From: Shewanella algae
GTDB taxonomy: Bacteria > Pseudomonadota > Gammaproteobacteria > Enterobacterales > Shewanellaceae
Reading direction: 5' to 3'
DNA: 64,000 nucleotides
Assembly (NCBI RefSeq): GCF_009183365.2
Contig: NZ_CP068230.1
Location: forward strand, 1,889,001-1,953,000
The position numbers and the translations under genes were made by a program. Each line of letters opens with the position of its first letter. Position 1 is the first letter of the stretch. Shown piece after piece: positions 16,964 to 26,284 of this stretch. Under the pieces are notes generated by a model. The model made no database searches, was not told the DNA's origin, and worked only from the letters and a program-made list of their open reading frames with translations.

Positions 16964-18021
16964 GATCTTTCTCCTTTCAGTCCCTTGGCCAGGTGCGGTT
17001 GTCCCCGGATTTCGCGGCTCAACAGCAACGCCAGATAGGCGCCGCCGATGAGGGCGGTCAATACGCCTACCGGCAGCCTTTGGTTGCCCGGCAGCAATAA
17101 GGTGAGGGTGTCGGCCCCGAGCAGCAACAGCGCGCCTATCAACGCCGAGCGCAGCAGTGCCAATTGACGATTGCCAAAGCGGGCCAGATGCGGCGCCACC
17201 AAGGCGACGAAGGCCACAGGGCCGGCGCAGAGTACGGCTCCCAGGGCCAGCAAGGTGGCAAACAGCAGCGCCAGTGTTTGACTTTGGCGCACTGGGTTAC
17301 CAAGCGCCTGAGCCAGTTCCTGGCCCAAGCTTAGCAGTGACAGACGGCGGGAGAGCAGCAACAGAGCGGGCAACGCCAGCAGTAGCACTGAGGTTATCAG
17401 CAGCACATCACCCCAGGTGCGGTGTGCCAGACTGCCGGACAGATACCCCAGCATCTGCTGCGCCTGCTCTCTTTGCACCAGTGTCAGTACAAACTGCACC
17501 AGGGCGATGGCAAAGGCGTTGATGGCGATGCCCATCAGCACCAGATTGCGGGAAAACTGCCATTGGCGTCCGAGCCCTGCGAAAAACAGCAGGAGCACAA
17601 CCCCAGTGCCCAAGAGGGCGCCGGGCAGCAATGGCAGTTCCGGCAGCCATAATAACCAGAGGACGGCGCCGGCGCTGGCGCCGGCATTGACCCCGAGAAT
17701 ATCCGGACTCCCCAGCGGGTTACGGCTCAGGCTTTGAAACACGGCGCCGGAGAGCCCCAGCGCCATGCCGGCGCCGAGGGCGCACAGGGCCCTTGGCAGG
17801 CGTGATTGCCACAAAAGCCAGTTTTCATAGTCGGAGGCTTCGGCAAACAAGGCCTTGGCAAGGCTCACTGGCGCCAGGCCCTGATGTCCCAGCATCAGGC
17901 TAAGTAGCAGTGCAGCGCCAAGCAGGACTACGGCCAGCAAGGCACCTTTAATGGCGCCGGATGAGGGGGCTCTTAAGGTTATCGGGCCCCATTGCCAGAT
18001 GGGAAAACGGGTTGGTTTCAT
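16960..18021 (-). CDS. Siderophore ABC permease, FecCD/BtuC family (1)
   Basis: Polytopic inner-membrane permease, about 353 residues and nine to ten TM segments, with the family motif GAVLCAGPVAFVALVAPHLAR and NPLGSPDILGVNAGAS. The start at 18021 follows AAGGAGG and overlaps the stop of the preceding permease as ATGA; the long upstream extension in this frame lies inside the other permease gene and is not real. Heterodimerises with the next permease, as FecC with FecD. Confidence 0.9.
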   Translation of the reverse strand: MKPTRFPIWQWGPITLRAPSSGAIKGALLAVVLLGAALLLSLMLGHQGLAPVSLAKALFAEASDYENWLLWQSRLPRALCALGAGMALGLSGAVFQSLSRNPLGSPDILGVNAGASAGAVLWLLWLPELPLLPGALLGTGVVLLLFFAGLGRQWQFSRNLVLMGIAINAFAIALVQFVLTLVQREQAQQMLGYLSGSLAHRTWGDVLLITSVLLLALPALLLLSRRLSLLSLGQELAQALGNPVRQSQTLALLFATLLALGAVLCAGPVAFVALVAPHLARFGNRQLALLRSALIGALLLLGADTLTLLLPGNQRLPVGVLTALIGGAYLALLLSREIRGQPHLAKGLKGERS

Positions 18022-19067
18022 GACGCCTCCTTCAGGTTTTGACCTCGGGCCATCAGGTACAGAAACGGCGCTCCCAGTAGGGCGACCATGATACCGGTCA
18101 GCAGCTCGGCCGGCGGCATCAATACCCGCGCCAACAGATCTGCCAGTAACACCATGGCGCCGCCTATCAAAGCGGCTCCCGGTAATAGCAGGCGGAAATT
18201 GAGTGTCAGATAACGCCTGGCCAGATGGGCACTGGCCAGGCCGACAAAGGCCAGCGGGCCGACAATGGCGGTGGCTGCGGCGCACAGCAAGGTGGCACCC
18301 AGCCAGGCGAGCAGCCCCTGCCAGCCCTGGGAGGCACCGAGCGCCTTGGCGGTATGATTATCCAGCAGCATCAGATTCAGCGCCGGTGCCAGCAGCCACA
18401 AGAGTGCCGCGGCGGGCAGTAGATAGGGCCAGAGCGCATGAAACTCCGGCCAGCCCAGCCCGGACAGGGAGCCCGCCATCCAATACCTGAAACCATCAAA
18501 TAGCTGCGGGTTCAGCAGCACTCTGGCCTGGACATAGGCCCCGAGCACGGCGCTGATGGCGGCGCCGGCCAGGATCAGCCTGACCGCAGCGGACTGGCCC
18601 TGGGATTGCTGCGCCCTGGACATCATATACACCAAGGCACTGGCCAGCAGCGCCCCGGGCAAGGCCTGCCAGAAGAGACTCAAACCCGCTGTTGCGCTCC
18701 ACAGCCCCAGAGTGACCAGAGAGGCGCTGGCGCCGGCATTGACGCCGAGCAGGCCGGGATCCGCCAAGGGGTTGCGGCACAGCGCCTGGATAACGCAACC
18801 GGCCATTGCCAATGCCATGCCGGCCAACATGCCGCACAGCAATCTTGGCAGCCTTGCCTGTAACACCAGCGACAGATGATCGTCTGCGGCCGGTTGCCAG
18901 AGCTTGCCCAGCATAGTCAGCGGTAGCGTGCGGGCGCCAAAGAGCAGGTTAGCCAATACCAGCAGCGCCAGCATCGTCAGCAGCCCAAGCAGGGTTACTG
19001 CGTTACGTCCGAGACGGTTCTGGGACTGGGTAGCGGCAGGTTGCAGAAAGATTTTTGGGTGTGTCAT
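18018..19067 (-). CDS. Siderophore ABC permease, FecCD/BtuC family (2)
   Basis: A 349-residue membrane permease with the same FecCD signatures (NPLADPGLLGVNAGAS; IVGPLAFVGLASAHLARR). It follows the binding-protein gene with an ATGA overlap and GGGAGG at the start. The two permeases share visibly similar motifs, consistent with an ancient duplication, and should form the transmembrane heterodimer of the importer. Confidence 0.9.
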   Translation of the reverse strand: MTHPKIFLQPAATQSQNRLGRNAVTLLGLLTMLALLVLANLLFGARTLPLTMLGKLWQPAADDHLSLVLQARLPRLLCGMLAGMALAMAGCVIQALCRNPLADPGLLGVNAGASASLVTLGLWSATAGLSLFWQALPGALLASALVYMMSRAQQSQGQSAAVRLILAGAAISAVLGAYVQARVLLNPQLFDGFRYWMAGSLSGLGWPEFHALWPYLLPAAALLWLLAPALNLMLLDNHTAKALGASQGWQGLLAWLGATLLCAAATAIVGPLAFVGLASAHLARRYLTLNFRLLLPGAALIGGAMVLLADLLARVLMPPAELLTGIMVALLGAPFLYLMARGQNLKEAS

Positions 19068-20164
19068 CCCGGCCTCCCGTTTTTATTCGATTGCCCGCCT
19101 GTATCTGCATCAGTTTGTGTGTCAGACGGCCTGTTTTGGCAAGGGTTTTCTTTTTGCTTTGCCAGGGTTTGTTGCAGTTGCGGCACCAGCTTGGGAATAG
19201 CCCATTTCAGGCTCAGCAGCGAGCCGTAGGAGCTGGCCATCACCAGCGCCGGGTCGGTTATTGCCAGATACCGACCGCAGCGCATGGCGGGCAGACGACG
19301 GATAACCGCTATGGCTTCCACCTCGGCTCTGGCCTTGTCCGAGCTGTACCAGCTGAGCAGCAGCTCGGCATCGTCCAGCATATCGGCGCGCTCCAGTCCT
19401 ATGTGGGCGGCGAAGTGGCCTCGGCTGGCATTGAGCCCGGAAAGTTGTGGCGGCAATACAAACCCCAGCGCCAACAGCAGATCCACTCTGGGATCGCCTG
19501 TGACATAAACCGAGAGATTGCCAACTCGACTGGTGGCATTGATATAGGCCAGGCGCACGCCATTGAACTCAGGATTTTCGGCGGCGACTCGGGCGATATA
19601 GGCCCGTTGCTGTTTCAAAAGCGCTTCGGCCTGCGCTTCTTTGCCGAGCGCCTTGGCTATCAGTTCCACCTGCTGCTTAACCGGTGTCAGCCAGGGTTTG
19701 TCCGGATAGGCGATGACGGGAGCCAGAGCGCTCAGCTGCAAAAAGCTTTCGCGGGTGATACCGGACTGGGGCGCCAGAATAAGATCCGGTTTCAACGCCA
19801 ATAATCGCTCCACATCCAGCTCGGGGTAACTGCTGATGATGGCGGGCAGCGGCAGCTCTTGCGCTTCCAATGCCTGGCGAAACCAGGGCAGATAACCCTC
19901 TGCATCGCCGCCCCAGTAATGGGGTTCAATGGCGATGGGTACAACCCCTAAGGATAGAGTCCAGTCTTCGGCCCCCGCTCCCAGGGTCACCACGCGCTTG
20001 GGCGGCGACTCGATACAGCTGGTCCCGTGGGCCGTGGTAATGCAAACCGGATAACCGTCTTGCGGCGGTGTTTGGGCTTTGGTTTGCGGAGGGTCATAAC
20101 AGCCCGTCAGCCCCAGGCTCAGAAACACGACAAGCGCCAACAGGCGCCTTGCTTCACACAACAT
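19064..20164 (-). CDS. Ferric-siderophore periplasmic binding lipoprotein
   Basis: A 366-residue class III substrate-binding protein (FhuD/BtuF fold). It has a lipoprotein signal peptide ending LTGC, the typical first motif PPKRVVTLGAGAEDWTLSLG and PELDVERLLALKPDLILA. It captures the ferric siderophore after outer-membrane transport and delivers it to the FecCD permeases. The start codon has no adjacent Shine-Dalgarno: AAGGAG lies 29 nt upstream with a strong hairpin filling the gap (separate entry). Confidence 0.9.
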   Translation of the reverse strand: MLCEARRLLALVVFLSLGLTGCYDPPQTKAQTPPQDGYPVCITTAHGTSCIESPPKRVVTLGAGAEDWTLSLGVVPIAIEPHYWGGDAEGYLPWFRQALEAQELPLPAIISSYPELDVERLLALKPDLILAPQSGITRESFLQLSALAPVIAYPDKPWLTPVKQQVELIAKALGKEAQAEALLKQQRAYIARVAAENPEFNGVRLAYINATSRVGNLSVYVTGDPRVDLLLALGFVLPPQLSGLNASRGHFAAHIGLERADMLDDAELLLSWYSSDKARAEVEAIAVIRRLPAMRCGRYLAITDPALVMASSYGSLLSLKWAIPKLVPQLQQTLAKQKENPCQNRPSDTQTDADTGGQSNKNGRPG

Positions 20165-20200
20165 ACTTGTTATTCGCCCCGCAGTGCGGGGCGCTCCTTA
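20165..20200 (-). promoter_or_regulatory. Hairpin lying between Shine-Dalgarno and start codon
   Basis: On the minus strand AAGGAG is followed directly by CGCCCCGC-ACT-GCGGGGCG, then AATAACAAGT and the ATG of the binding-protein gene. The 8-bp all-GC stem would place the Shine-Dalgarno about 10 nt from the AUG when folded. It also lies at the 3' end of the receptor gene, where it may protect mRNA. Confidence 0.6.
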
Positions 20201-20229
20201 TTATGGATAGTTTCACGGCATAACGCGGC

Positions 20230-22398
20230 TTAGAAACGGTAGTCCAGGGTGACGCTGAAGTTACGCGGCGCGCCATACTGGAATTGGTTATAGAAGCCGA
20301 GCTGGCTGTAATAGCTCTTGTCGAGCGCATTATCCAGATTGGCTCTCAGGCTCAACTGTTCATTGAACTTGTATCTCGCCATCAACTTCACCAGGGCGTA
20401 GCTGCCTTGTTCTACTTCGACTTTACTCTTGTCCGGTTTTGAGACTTGGCTATAAATGCGGCTCTGCCAGTTGACCCCAGCGCCCAGCTGCAATCCGTGA
20501 AGCCAGCCATCGAATTCATAAGTGGTAAAGAGCTTGAGTTGCCGTTCCGGGTTGGTGGTGTTGATCTTTTGCCCTTTGGGATCTTCGGTATCAAACTGGG
20601 TGTAGCCTAGGTAAAGATCCCAGTTGTCATTGATGGAACCGTTGACCTCAAACTCAAAGCCGCGAGTCTTGGTACCGTCGACACTGCGGTAGATGGGGAT
20701 AGTGCTGTTGGGCAGGTTTTCGCCGGTTTGCTCACCGACATTGTCCTGACGGAGCTCAAAGGCGGCCAACGACAAGTCCAGCGCCTCATCGAACAAGCTG
20801 GCTTTGATCCCGGCCTCATAGTTGCTGCCCTTGATGGGGTCCAGGTAACGGCCATCGGCCTGAACCTTGCTTTGCGGGGTAAAAATGTCCGTGTAGTTGG
20901 CATACAGGGCATATTCGTCGCTCAAGGCATAGGTCAGACCCAGATAACCGGTGAACTCACTATCGACCTTATAGTCATGTTTGGCTCCAAAGTTATCCTG
21001 ATCTGTTTCCCAGTTATCCAGGCGGCCACCGAGTACCATGGACAGGGCATCGGTCAGCTCAAGCTGGGAAGCGACATAGACAGCCTGTTGCTTGGTTTCA
21101 CCCCAGGAGCCGTAGAGTACCTGATCGCTCCATTGCGGCTTAGGGTAATCAAAGCCGGGCTGCCCGAAGTCTCCCAGAGGCGGTTTGGCACCGAGAGCGC
21201 CATAGTAGGGGTTGGCAAAATCCTGTTTTTGTTGATTGGCACCGGCCACCAGTTGGTGGTTGCGGCCAAAGGCGTTGAAGTTGCCGCTCAGCTTGAGATC
21301 AAAGGTGTGCTGGGTGCGACTGCCGTCGATAAAGGCCAAAGAGCCGGGGACCATGCCCTCATTGGTGACAGGATCCGGGTTACCTGTTGGCCAGAGCACA
21401 TCAAACTCCAGGCTGTTGTCACCATAGATATAGCTGCCTTTAAGGCTCCAATCTGGGTTGAAGTGGTGCTCCAGAGTCACGAAGCCGTTGAGCGCATCTG
21501 TCTTGGCGGAGGCCCAACTGGGGGCGGTGGATACATGACGGTCGTAATTGGTGCGGTTGCCGTCACTGTCAAACAGCGGCAAGCCGCCGGACATGGTGCC
21601 TTCCGGCCTGGTATGCTGGAAATCACTGCCCAGGGTCAGCAGGGTATTGGCTCCCAGATCCGCTTCCAGGATGCCATACAGGGTTTGCCGCTGCTGCTCA
21701 TATCTGTGTTGCCAGTTTTCCCTGTCCTGATAGGCCAGCACCACCCGGCCACGGATGCTGGCATCCTGATTGAGGCCGCCGGAGAGATCGACCACGCCGC
21801 GCAGCATGTCCCAGGAGCCGCTGGCCAGGCTGACGCTGCCTTGAAACTCGGCAGTGGGCCGTTTTCGCACCAAATTGATGGCGGCAGAAGGGCTACCGGC
21901 ACCCAGCATCAAGCCGGTGGCGCCGCGCACCACTTCAATGCGCTCGTATAGGGCGCTGTCCATCAGGTTATCGCCATAGTTGAAGCGGGTGTCATAGGTG
22001 GTTGCCACGCCATCATAGAGAATGCTGCTGACCGAGATCCCGCGGGCGCTGATGGAGTATCTGTCGTTGTCCGAGGGGCGGGCATTGATCCCGGCGACAC
22101 TGGTCATAACATCTATGACAGAGTTGAGCTGCTGATCTTCAATGGCCTTGGCGGTGACGGCTGTGACAGACTGCGGCGTCTCGAGAAACGAGAGCTTCAT
22201 GCCTGTGGCCGTGCTCATGTCACTTGCCTTGTAGCTCATTGGCTGGCTCTTGGCACCGACCACTGTCAGTACCTCCATCTCTTTCTCCTGTGTTTCGCTC
22301 TTGTCGGCGGCGAATGCCGGGGCGCTCAATAGCACAGAACAGAGAAGGGCGATGGGGGTCGGCCTGAAGCCATTAAGGGTTTGCATGTTTGTGTCCAT
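20230..22398 (-). CDS. TonB-dependent receptor for a hydroxamate siderophore
   Basis: Outer-membrane receptor of 722 residues with an N-terminal signal peptide (cleavage after APAFA), a TonB box region (MEVLTVVGA), plug domain with the VEVVRGATGLMLGAGSPSAAINL signature spread over the plug end, and a barrel ending in a C-terminal Phe (LDYRF), as outer-membrane proteins need for assembly. It resembles FhuA/FpvA-type ferric-hydroxamate receptors. It lies 23 bp after the NIS synthetase gene, so it probably imports the siderophore made by the operon. Start 22398 chosen for ACAGGAAA upstream. Confidence 0.9.
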   Translation of the reverse strand: MDTNMQTLNGFRPTPIALLCSVLLSAPAFAADKSETQEKEMEVLTVVGAKSQPMSYKASDMSTATGMKLSFLETPQSVTAVTAKAIEDQQLNSVIDVMTSVAGINARPSDNDRYSISARGISVSSILYDGVATTYDTRFNYGDNLMDSALYERIEVVRGATGLMLGAGSPSAAINLVRKRPTAEFQGSVSLASGSWDMLRGVVDLSGGLNQDASIRGRVVLAYQDRENWQHRYEQQRQTLYGILEADLGANTLLTLGSDFQHTRPEGTMSGGLPLFDSDGNRTNYDRHVSTAPSWASAKTDALNGFVTLEHHFNPDWSLKGSYIYGDNSLEFDVLWPTGNPDPVTNEGMVPGSLAFIDGSRTQHTFDLKLSGNFNAFGRNHQLVAGANQQKQDFANPYYGALGAKPPLGDFGQPGFDYPKPQWSDQVLYGSWGETKQQAVYVASQLELTDALSMVLGGRLDNWETDQDNFGAKHDYKVDSEFTGYLGLTYALSDEYALYANYTDIFTPQSKVQADGRYLDPIKGSNYEAGIKASLFDEALDLSLAAFELRQDNVGEQTGENLPNSTIPIYRSVDGTKTRGFEFEVNGSINDNWDLYLGYTQFDTEDPKGQKINTTNPERQLKLFTTYEFDGWLHGLQLGAGVNWQSRIYSQVSKPDKSKVEVEQGSYALVKLMARYKFNEQLSLRANLDNALDKSYYSQLGFYNQFQYGAPRNFSVTLDYRF

Positions 22399-22421
22399 TT
22401 TCCTGTTACTTCCTGGAAGGT

Positions 22422-24314
22422 TTACAAGGCCGGGTCTGCAAGACGCTCGGCCTGGGTGGGTGTCACGCCAAAGCTGTGGCTGGCGGCAAAGGGGTGCAGC
22501 GGATTGTCGATATCGCCGGCAAAGCGCAGGTTCTTCTCCCTGTCTTCGAGATCTATCATTTGCTGGTTGTTGTTGAGCTGGATCCGGTTCAGACAGGTGC
22601 GGACAAAGGTCGGCTGGAACAGATCGTAGCGGCGATACTTATCGGCAAACTGGGGGTGGGAAGCCTGATAATCACGTACCTTTCCGGCCACCAGGCTCCA
22701 GAATCCCTGTTCACTCAGGCTGGTGTGGCTATCGAGCAGCGGCGCCATAAAGCGGAAGATGCAGTCGAAAATATCCAGCAGTATGTAGTTGAGCTTCATC
22801 TCCTCTTCGAGCGAGACCGCCAGTTGCGCCACCCGTCCCGGCAGCGGCGCACTGCCGTTGAGAATTGCGACTTCTTCGCCTATGTCCTTCATCAATATGG
22901 TGACAGGCACCTTATCATCCAGCACCAGAATAAGGTTCTCGCCATGGGGCATAAACACCAGATCGTAGGCAAAGAAGGCGTGCAGCAAGGGGGTAAGGTA
23001 GAGATCCAGCAGCCGGCTCATCCAGTCGTGGGCACTCAAGGGGGAAGCCTCGATAAGCGCCGCCAGCAGGCTTTGCTGCTGATTGTCCTGGTGCAGCAGG
23101 GCCGCCAGGGTCATCAGTTGCTGGCCGGGTTTTATTAAAGGCTCGCCCTGGAAGCTGAGAGCATAAGGGCTTTCACGCCACAGTGCCGAGAGCATCTTCT
23201 TGTAGGGGGTGTCTTTCTCCAGCGCCTGCTCATAATACCTGTGGTGATAGCCTATGGCGGCGATTTCCCTGAGCAGCACAAATCTTTGATTGGCAAAGAA
23301 AGGGTCGCTGTCGATAAGCTCGGCGACAAAGGCGTTGATCTCCGGGGTGCGGCTCATGTAGTAGGGCGATAAACCCCGCATAAAGCCCATGTTGAGAATC
23401 GACAGCGCCGTCTTCACGTAACAGCGCTTGGGTTGGCTCAGGTTGAAGAAGGTGCGGATGGATTGCTGCACCTGATATTCATCACGGCCTTGTCCCAGGT
23501 GAATGAGGCGGTCACGGGCCAGATCGGCGGCAAATATGCGGCTGATCTTTTCGCGCCACTGCCATGGATGAACGGGCATCAGAAAATAATCGTCCGGGTT
23601 TTTGCCCTGTTGCCGGATCTTCTGCTCAAATCTGAGCAGCAAGGCATCGCCCAACTCATCTTGCAGTAGTTGGCGATAGTCGAGCCCTGCTATCAGCGCC
23701 AGACTGGTATGTTCACTGCTGACCGCCAGCCACTCGAGTTGCAGCGGTTGGCCGCTCTCCGGCGTAAAGGCCCGCCAGTCATCGACATCAAAACCTATGC
23801 GGCCGTTGTTGGCGACAAACACAGGATGGCCTTCGGTCATGGCCGCTTCTATCTGCTGATAGTCGCAATCCACCAGCTCCTGCACCGGCTTTGCCTGCCA
23901 CAGAAGTTTGAAGGCCTTGCTGTAGAGGGTGCTGGTGATCTCTTCAAGATAGGTGGGCAGCAATGCATCGCTTATGCCGAGTCTCTCCTTGAGGGCGATG
24001 ATAAGCAGCATGGCGTCCGGCTGTTGCTGCTCGCCATCTTTGAAACACTCGATGGAATCCGGCGCTATCTGCAGGTGATCCAGCTGATAACGGCGACCGC
24101 TGAAGCGGTAGCAGAGCTGACCATCCCGGGTATCCAGCTTGAGCTGCCAACAGGCCTCTTGCTCTGCCTCTGCTGGCAATAACAGCTCTGGCGCTATTAG
24201 CTTTTCATGACTGAATTCACTGAGAATTTTCGCCAGCAGATGGCGGCTCGCCTGATTCCAGATAGCAGGCGTCAGATGGCTGAGACGGGTCTGTTCGATA
24301 ATGGATGCTGTCAT
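22422..24314 (-). CDS. avbD: NIS siderophore synthetase (IucA/IucC family, AvbD/PubC/DesD-like)
   Basis: ATP-dependent NRPS-independent synthetase that joins N-hydroxy-N-succinyl diamine units and closes the macrocycle. The 630-residue length and motifs such as GHPVFVANNGRIGF and HPWQW (ATP/substrate-site region) fit the DesD/PubC/AlcC clade. The start at 24314 follows AGGAG and overlaps the acyltransferase stop as ATGA. With a lysine-type decarboxylase in the same operon the product is probably a cadaverine-containing macrocycle (bisucaberin/avaroferrin, possibly putrebactin). The avb name follows the S. algae system and is by inference. Confidence 0.88.
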   Translation of the reverse strand: MTASIIEQTRLSHLTPAIWNQASRHLLAKILSEFSHEKLIAPELLLPAEAEQEACWQLKLDTRDGQLCYRFSGRRYQLDHLQIAPDSIECFKDGEQQQPDAMLLIIALKERLGISDALLPTYLEEITSTLYSKAFKLLWQAKPVQELVDCDYQQIEAAMTEGHPVFVANNGRIGFDVDDWRAFTPESGQPLQLEWLAVSSEHTSLALIAGLDYRQLLQDELGDALLLRFEQKIRQQGKNPDDYFLMPVHPWQWREKISRIFAADLARDRLIHLGQGRDEYQVQQSIRTFFNLSQPKRCYVKTALSILNMGFMRGLSPYYMSRTPEINAFVAELIDSDPFFANQRFVLLREIAAIGYHHRYYEQALEKDTPYKKMLSALWRESPYALSFQGEPLIKPGQQLMTLAALLHQDNQQQSLLAALIEASPLSAHDWMSRLLDLYLTPLLHAFFAYDLVFMPHGENLILVLDDKVPVTILMKDIGEEVAILNGSAPLPGRVAQLAVSLEEEMKLNYILLDIFDCIFRFMAPLLDSHTSLSEQGFWSLVAGKVRDYQASHPQFADKYRRYDLFQPTFVRTCLNRIQLNNNQQMIDLEDREKNLRFAGDIDNPLHPFAASHSFGVTPTQAERLADPAL

Positions 24315-24928
24315 TGTGTGGCTCCTGTTGCCAGTGCGGCACTGAACCCAGGCAGGGTGCAAAAACCCAGCATGGCTTGTTTGTTTTCGAGTTGAATGGC
24401 GTGGCTGTAGCAGATGCCTACCGCACGGTTCAGCGGGTGAATCTTTTGGTTGTTGATATCCGGCTCTACCACCAGGCGGGCAAAGCCCAGATGCTGCAGT
24501 ATCAGAGACACCACAGCCGTGATGGCCTGGCGGCTGAAACCGCGCTGCGGCTTAGTGGGAGGAGCCAGCAGCAAATGCATGCCGCAATCGCCGTGCTGGC
24601 AGTCAAAGTGTTGGCCCACTTCATCAAAGCGGGGATCGTACAGCTCGGTATAGAGCACAGGCTCTGCGTCGCGATAGGCCATCAGGCCAAACTTATCTGC
24701 AGTGGGGGCGAGCTCAACGCGGCGCTCGGTGGGCGTTAAGGATTGCATGCCCCAGAAGGCGGCATAGTCGCGGCCGAGCCAGTCGCTCAGGGTGTCAAAG
24801 TGTTCGCTTTCCCGATAGGCACAAAAATCAAAGTCGTTGACCTTGAGGCGCTTGCCCGGCGCAAAGCCGTATCTGGCGCTGAAGCCGGCTGTGTCGGCAG
24901 CCGGATTAACTGCTGTTTGAGAGGCCAT
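24311..24928 (-). CDS. avbC: Acyl-CoA N-acyltransferase of siderophore synthesis (IucB-like)
   Basis: GNAT-fold enzyme of 205 residues expected to succinylate N-hydroxydiamine using succinyl-CoA. It contains GDCGMHLLLAPPTKPQRGFS and LGFARLVVEPDINNQKIHPL, the conserved IucB/AlcB C-terminal block. Start 24928 overlaps the monooxygenase stop as ATGA and is preceded by GGGAGG; longer upstream readings run through the neighbouring gene. The product feeds the NIS synthetase. Confidence 0.88.
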   Translation of the reverse strand: MASQTAVNPAADTAGFSARYGFAPGKRLKVNDFDFCAYRESEHFDTLSDWLGRDYAAFWGMQSLTPTERRVELAPTADKFGLMAYRDAEPVLYTELYDPRFDEVGQHFDCQHGDCGMHLLLAPPTKPQRGFSRQAITAVVSLILQHLGFARLVVEPDINNQKIHPLNRAVGICYSHAIQLENKQAMLGFCTLPGFSAALATGATQ

Positions 24929-26274
24929 CAGCTGGCCTCCCGCTGCAACGCTTGATTGCTGCTTTGCCGGCGTTTGGGCGCACTGGCGTCTTGTTTGGGA
25001 ATACCAAAGCTCTGGAAGGCAATTTGCTGCTCTATCTCGTAAGGTGCTTTGCCCAGGATCTGCCGCAATATGGTGGCGTTGCGATAGCAGCCCATTCCCA
25101 GATCCGGCGAACACAGCCCGTGGGTGTGCAGCCCCAGGTTCTGAACAAAAATTCGCCCGGCCTTGTCTATGTGATAATGACGCTGGACATCGGGCTCGCC
25201 CTTTTGATCGAACAGCAGCTGCGAGTGGAGCGGCTCGAGGAAGTCCGGCAATCGGTAGCAGTAGCCGGTGGCCATCACTAGTGCCGAACTGGTCAGCTTG
25301 AACTCCTGTTCAAGCTCTGTATGTCTGCAACCCAGCAGCAGTTGCTGTCCGTCACTGTGAACGCTTTGCAGTGCCGTGTTGGTCAACAGCTGTACATCAA
25401 AGTCACAGTGCAGGCGTTTTTGGTAAAGCAGATCATAGATGCTGTTGATCAGATCGGCGTTGATCCCCTTATAGAGGCTCTTCTGTGAGCCGATAAGTTC
25501 GCGGCGCTGTGCCTCGGGCAGGGCGTGGAAATAGTCGATATATTCCGGCGAGGTCATCTCCAGAGTCAGCTTGGTGTACTCAAGCGGGAAGAATCTTGGC
25601 GAGCGGGTGAGCCAGCGCAGGCGATAACCGTATTTGTCGATATCCAGCAGCAGATCTTCGAAGATCTCTGCCGCGCTTTGGCCACTGCCGACTATGGTGA
25701 TGTCATTTTGGCTCTGCAGCGCCTGTTTACGGTGCAGATAGTTGGCCGAGTGCAGTACTCGCTTGTCGGCGCCGGGGCAGAAGTGGGGCATCCAGGGCTG
25801 GGTACCGGTTCCCAGCACCAGGTGACGGGCGCGCAGGCTCTGCTCTTGGCCACTGACTCTGTCCTGCCCTTTGACCAGATAAGTGTCGGTTTCGGCATCG
25901 AAACTGACCTGGGTGACCTTGAAATTGAATTTAAGGTTACTCAGCTTGGCGCAGACCCATTGGCAGTAGAGATTATATTCCTGCCGCGGCAGGAAGAAGC
26001 TTTCGCGAATATAGAAACTGTAGAGTCGGCCGGTTTGTTTGGCGAAGTTCAAATAGCTGTAGCGGCTGGTGGGATCGGCCATGGTCACCAGATCCGACAT
26101 GACAGGGGTCTGCAATCTGGACGATTCCAGCAACATGCCGGGATGCCAGTCGAAACCGGCGCCGGCATCGACAAACAGACACTCAAGACCGTCAAGCGGC
26201 TCGGCCAGGGCCGCCAGGCTCAGGTTAAAGGGGCCAATCCCTATGCCCAGGATATCGTAGACTTTGGTTTGCAT
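24928..26274 (-). CDS. avbB: Flavin-dependent diamine N-monooxygenase (IucD-like)
   Basis: Hydroxylates the terminal amine of cadaverine or putrescine using NADPH, FAD and O2. The 448-residue protein has the FAD motif GIGIGPFNL at 10-18, the NADPH motif VGSGQSAAE near 215 and the C-terminal ATGY motif typical of lysine/ornithine N-hydroxylases. The context with a decarboxylase argues for a diamine, not an amino acid, substrate. GAGGAGGAA precedes the ATG, 10 bp after the decarboxylase gene. Confidence 0.9.
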   Translation of the reverse strand: MQTKVYDILGIGIGPFNLSLAALAEPLDGLECLFVDAGAGFDWHPGMLLESSRLQTPVMSDLVTMADPTSRYSYLNFAKQTGRLYSFYIRESFFLPRQEYNLYCQWVCAKLSNLKFNFKVTQVSFDAETDTYLVKGQDRVSGQEQSLRARHLVLGTGTQPWMPHFCPGADKRVLHSANYLHRKQALQSQNDITIVGSGQSAAEIFEDLLLDIDKYGYRLRWLTRSPRFFPLEYTKLTLEMTSPEYIDYFHALPEAQRRELIGSQKSLYKGINADLINSIYDLLYQKRLHCDFDVQLLTNTALQSVHSDGQQLLLGCRHTELEQEFKLTSSALVMATGYCYRLPDFLEPLHSQLLFDQKGEPDVQRHYHIDKAGRIFVQNLGLHTHGLCSPDLGMGCYRNATILRQILGKAPYEIEQQIAFQSFGIPKQDASAPKRRQSSNQALQREAS

Positions 26275-26284
26275 CAGTTCCTCC

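Noticed and set aside
20728..21951. 407-codon plus-strand ORF opposite the hydroxamate receptor gene
   Set aside because: Antisense shadow of a G+C-rich gene; no ribosome site, no recognisable protein, and the minus-strand receptor is certain. The same holds for 43521-44606 opposite trpD and 7736-8566 opposite yfcH.
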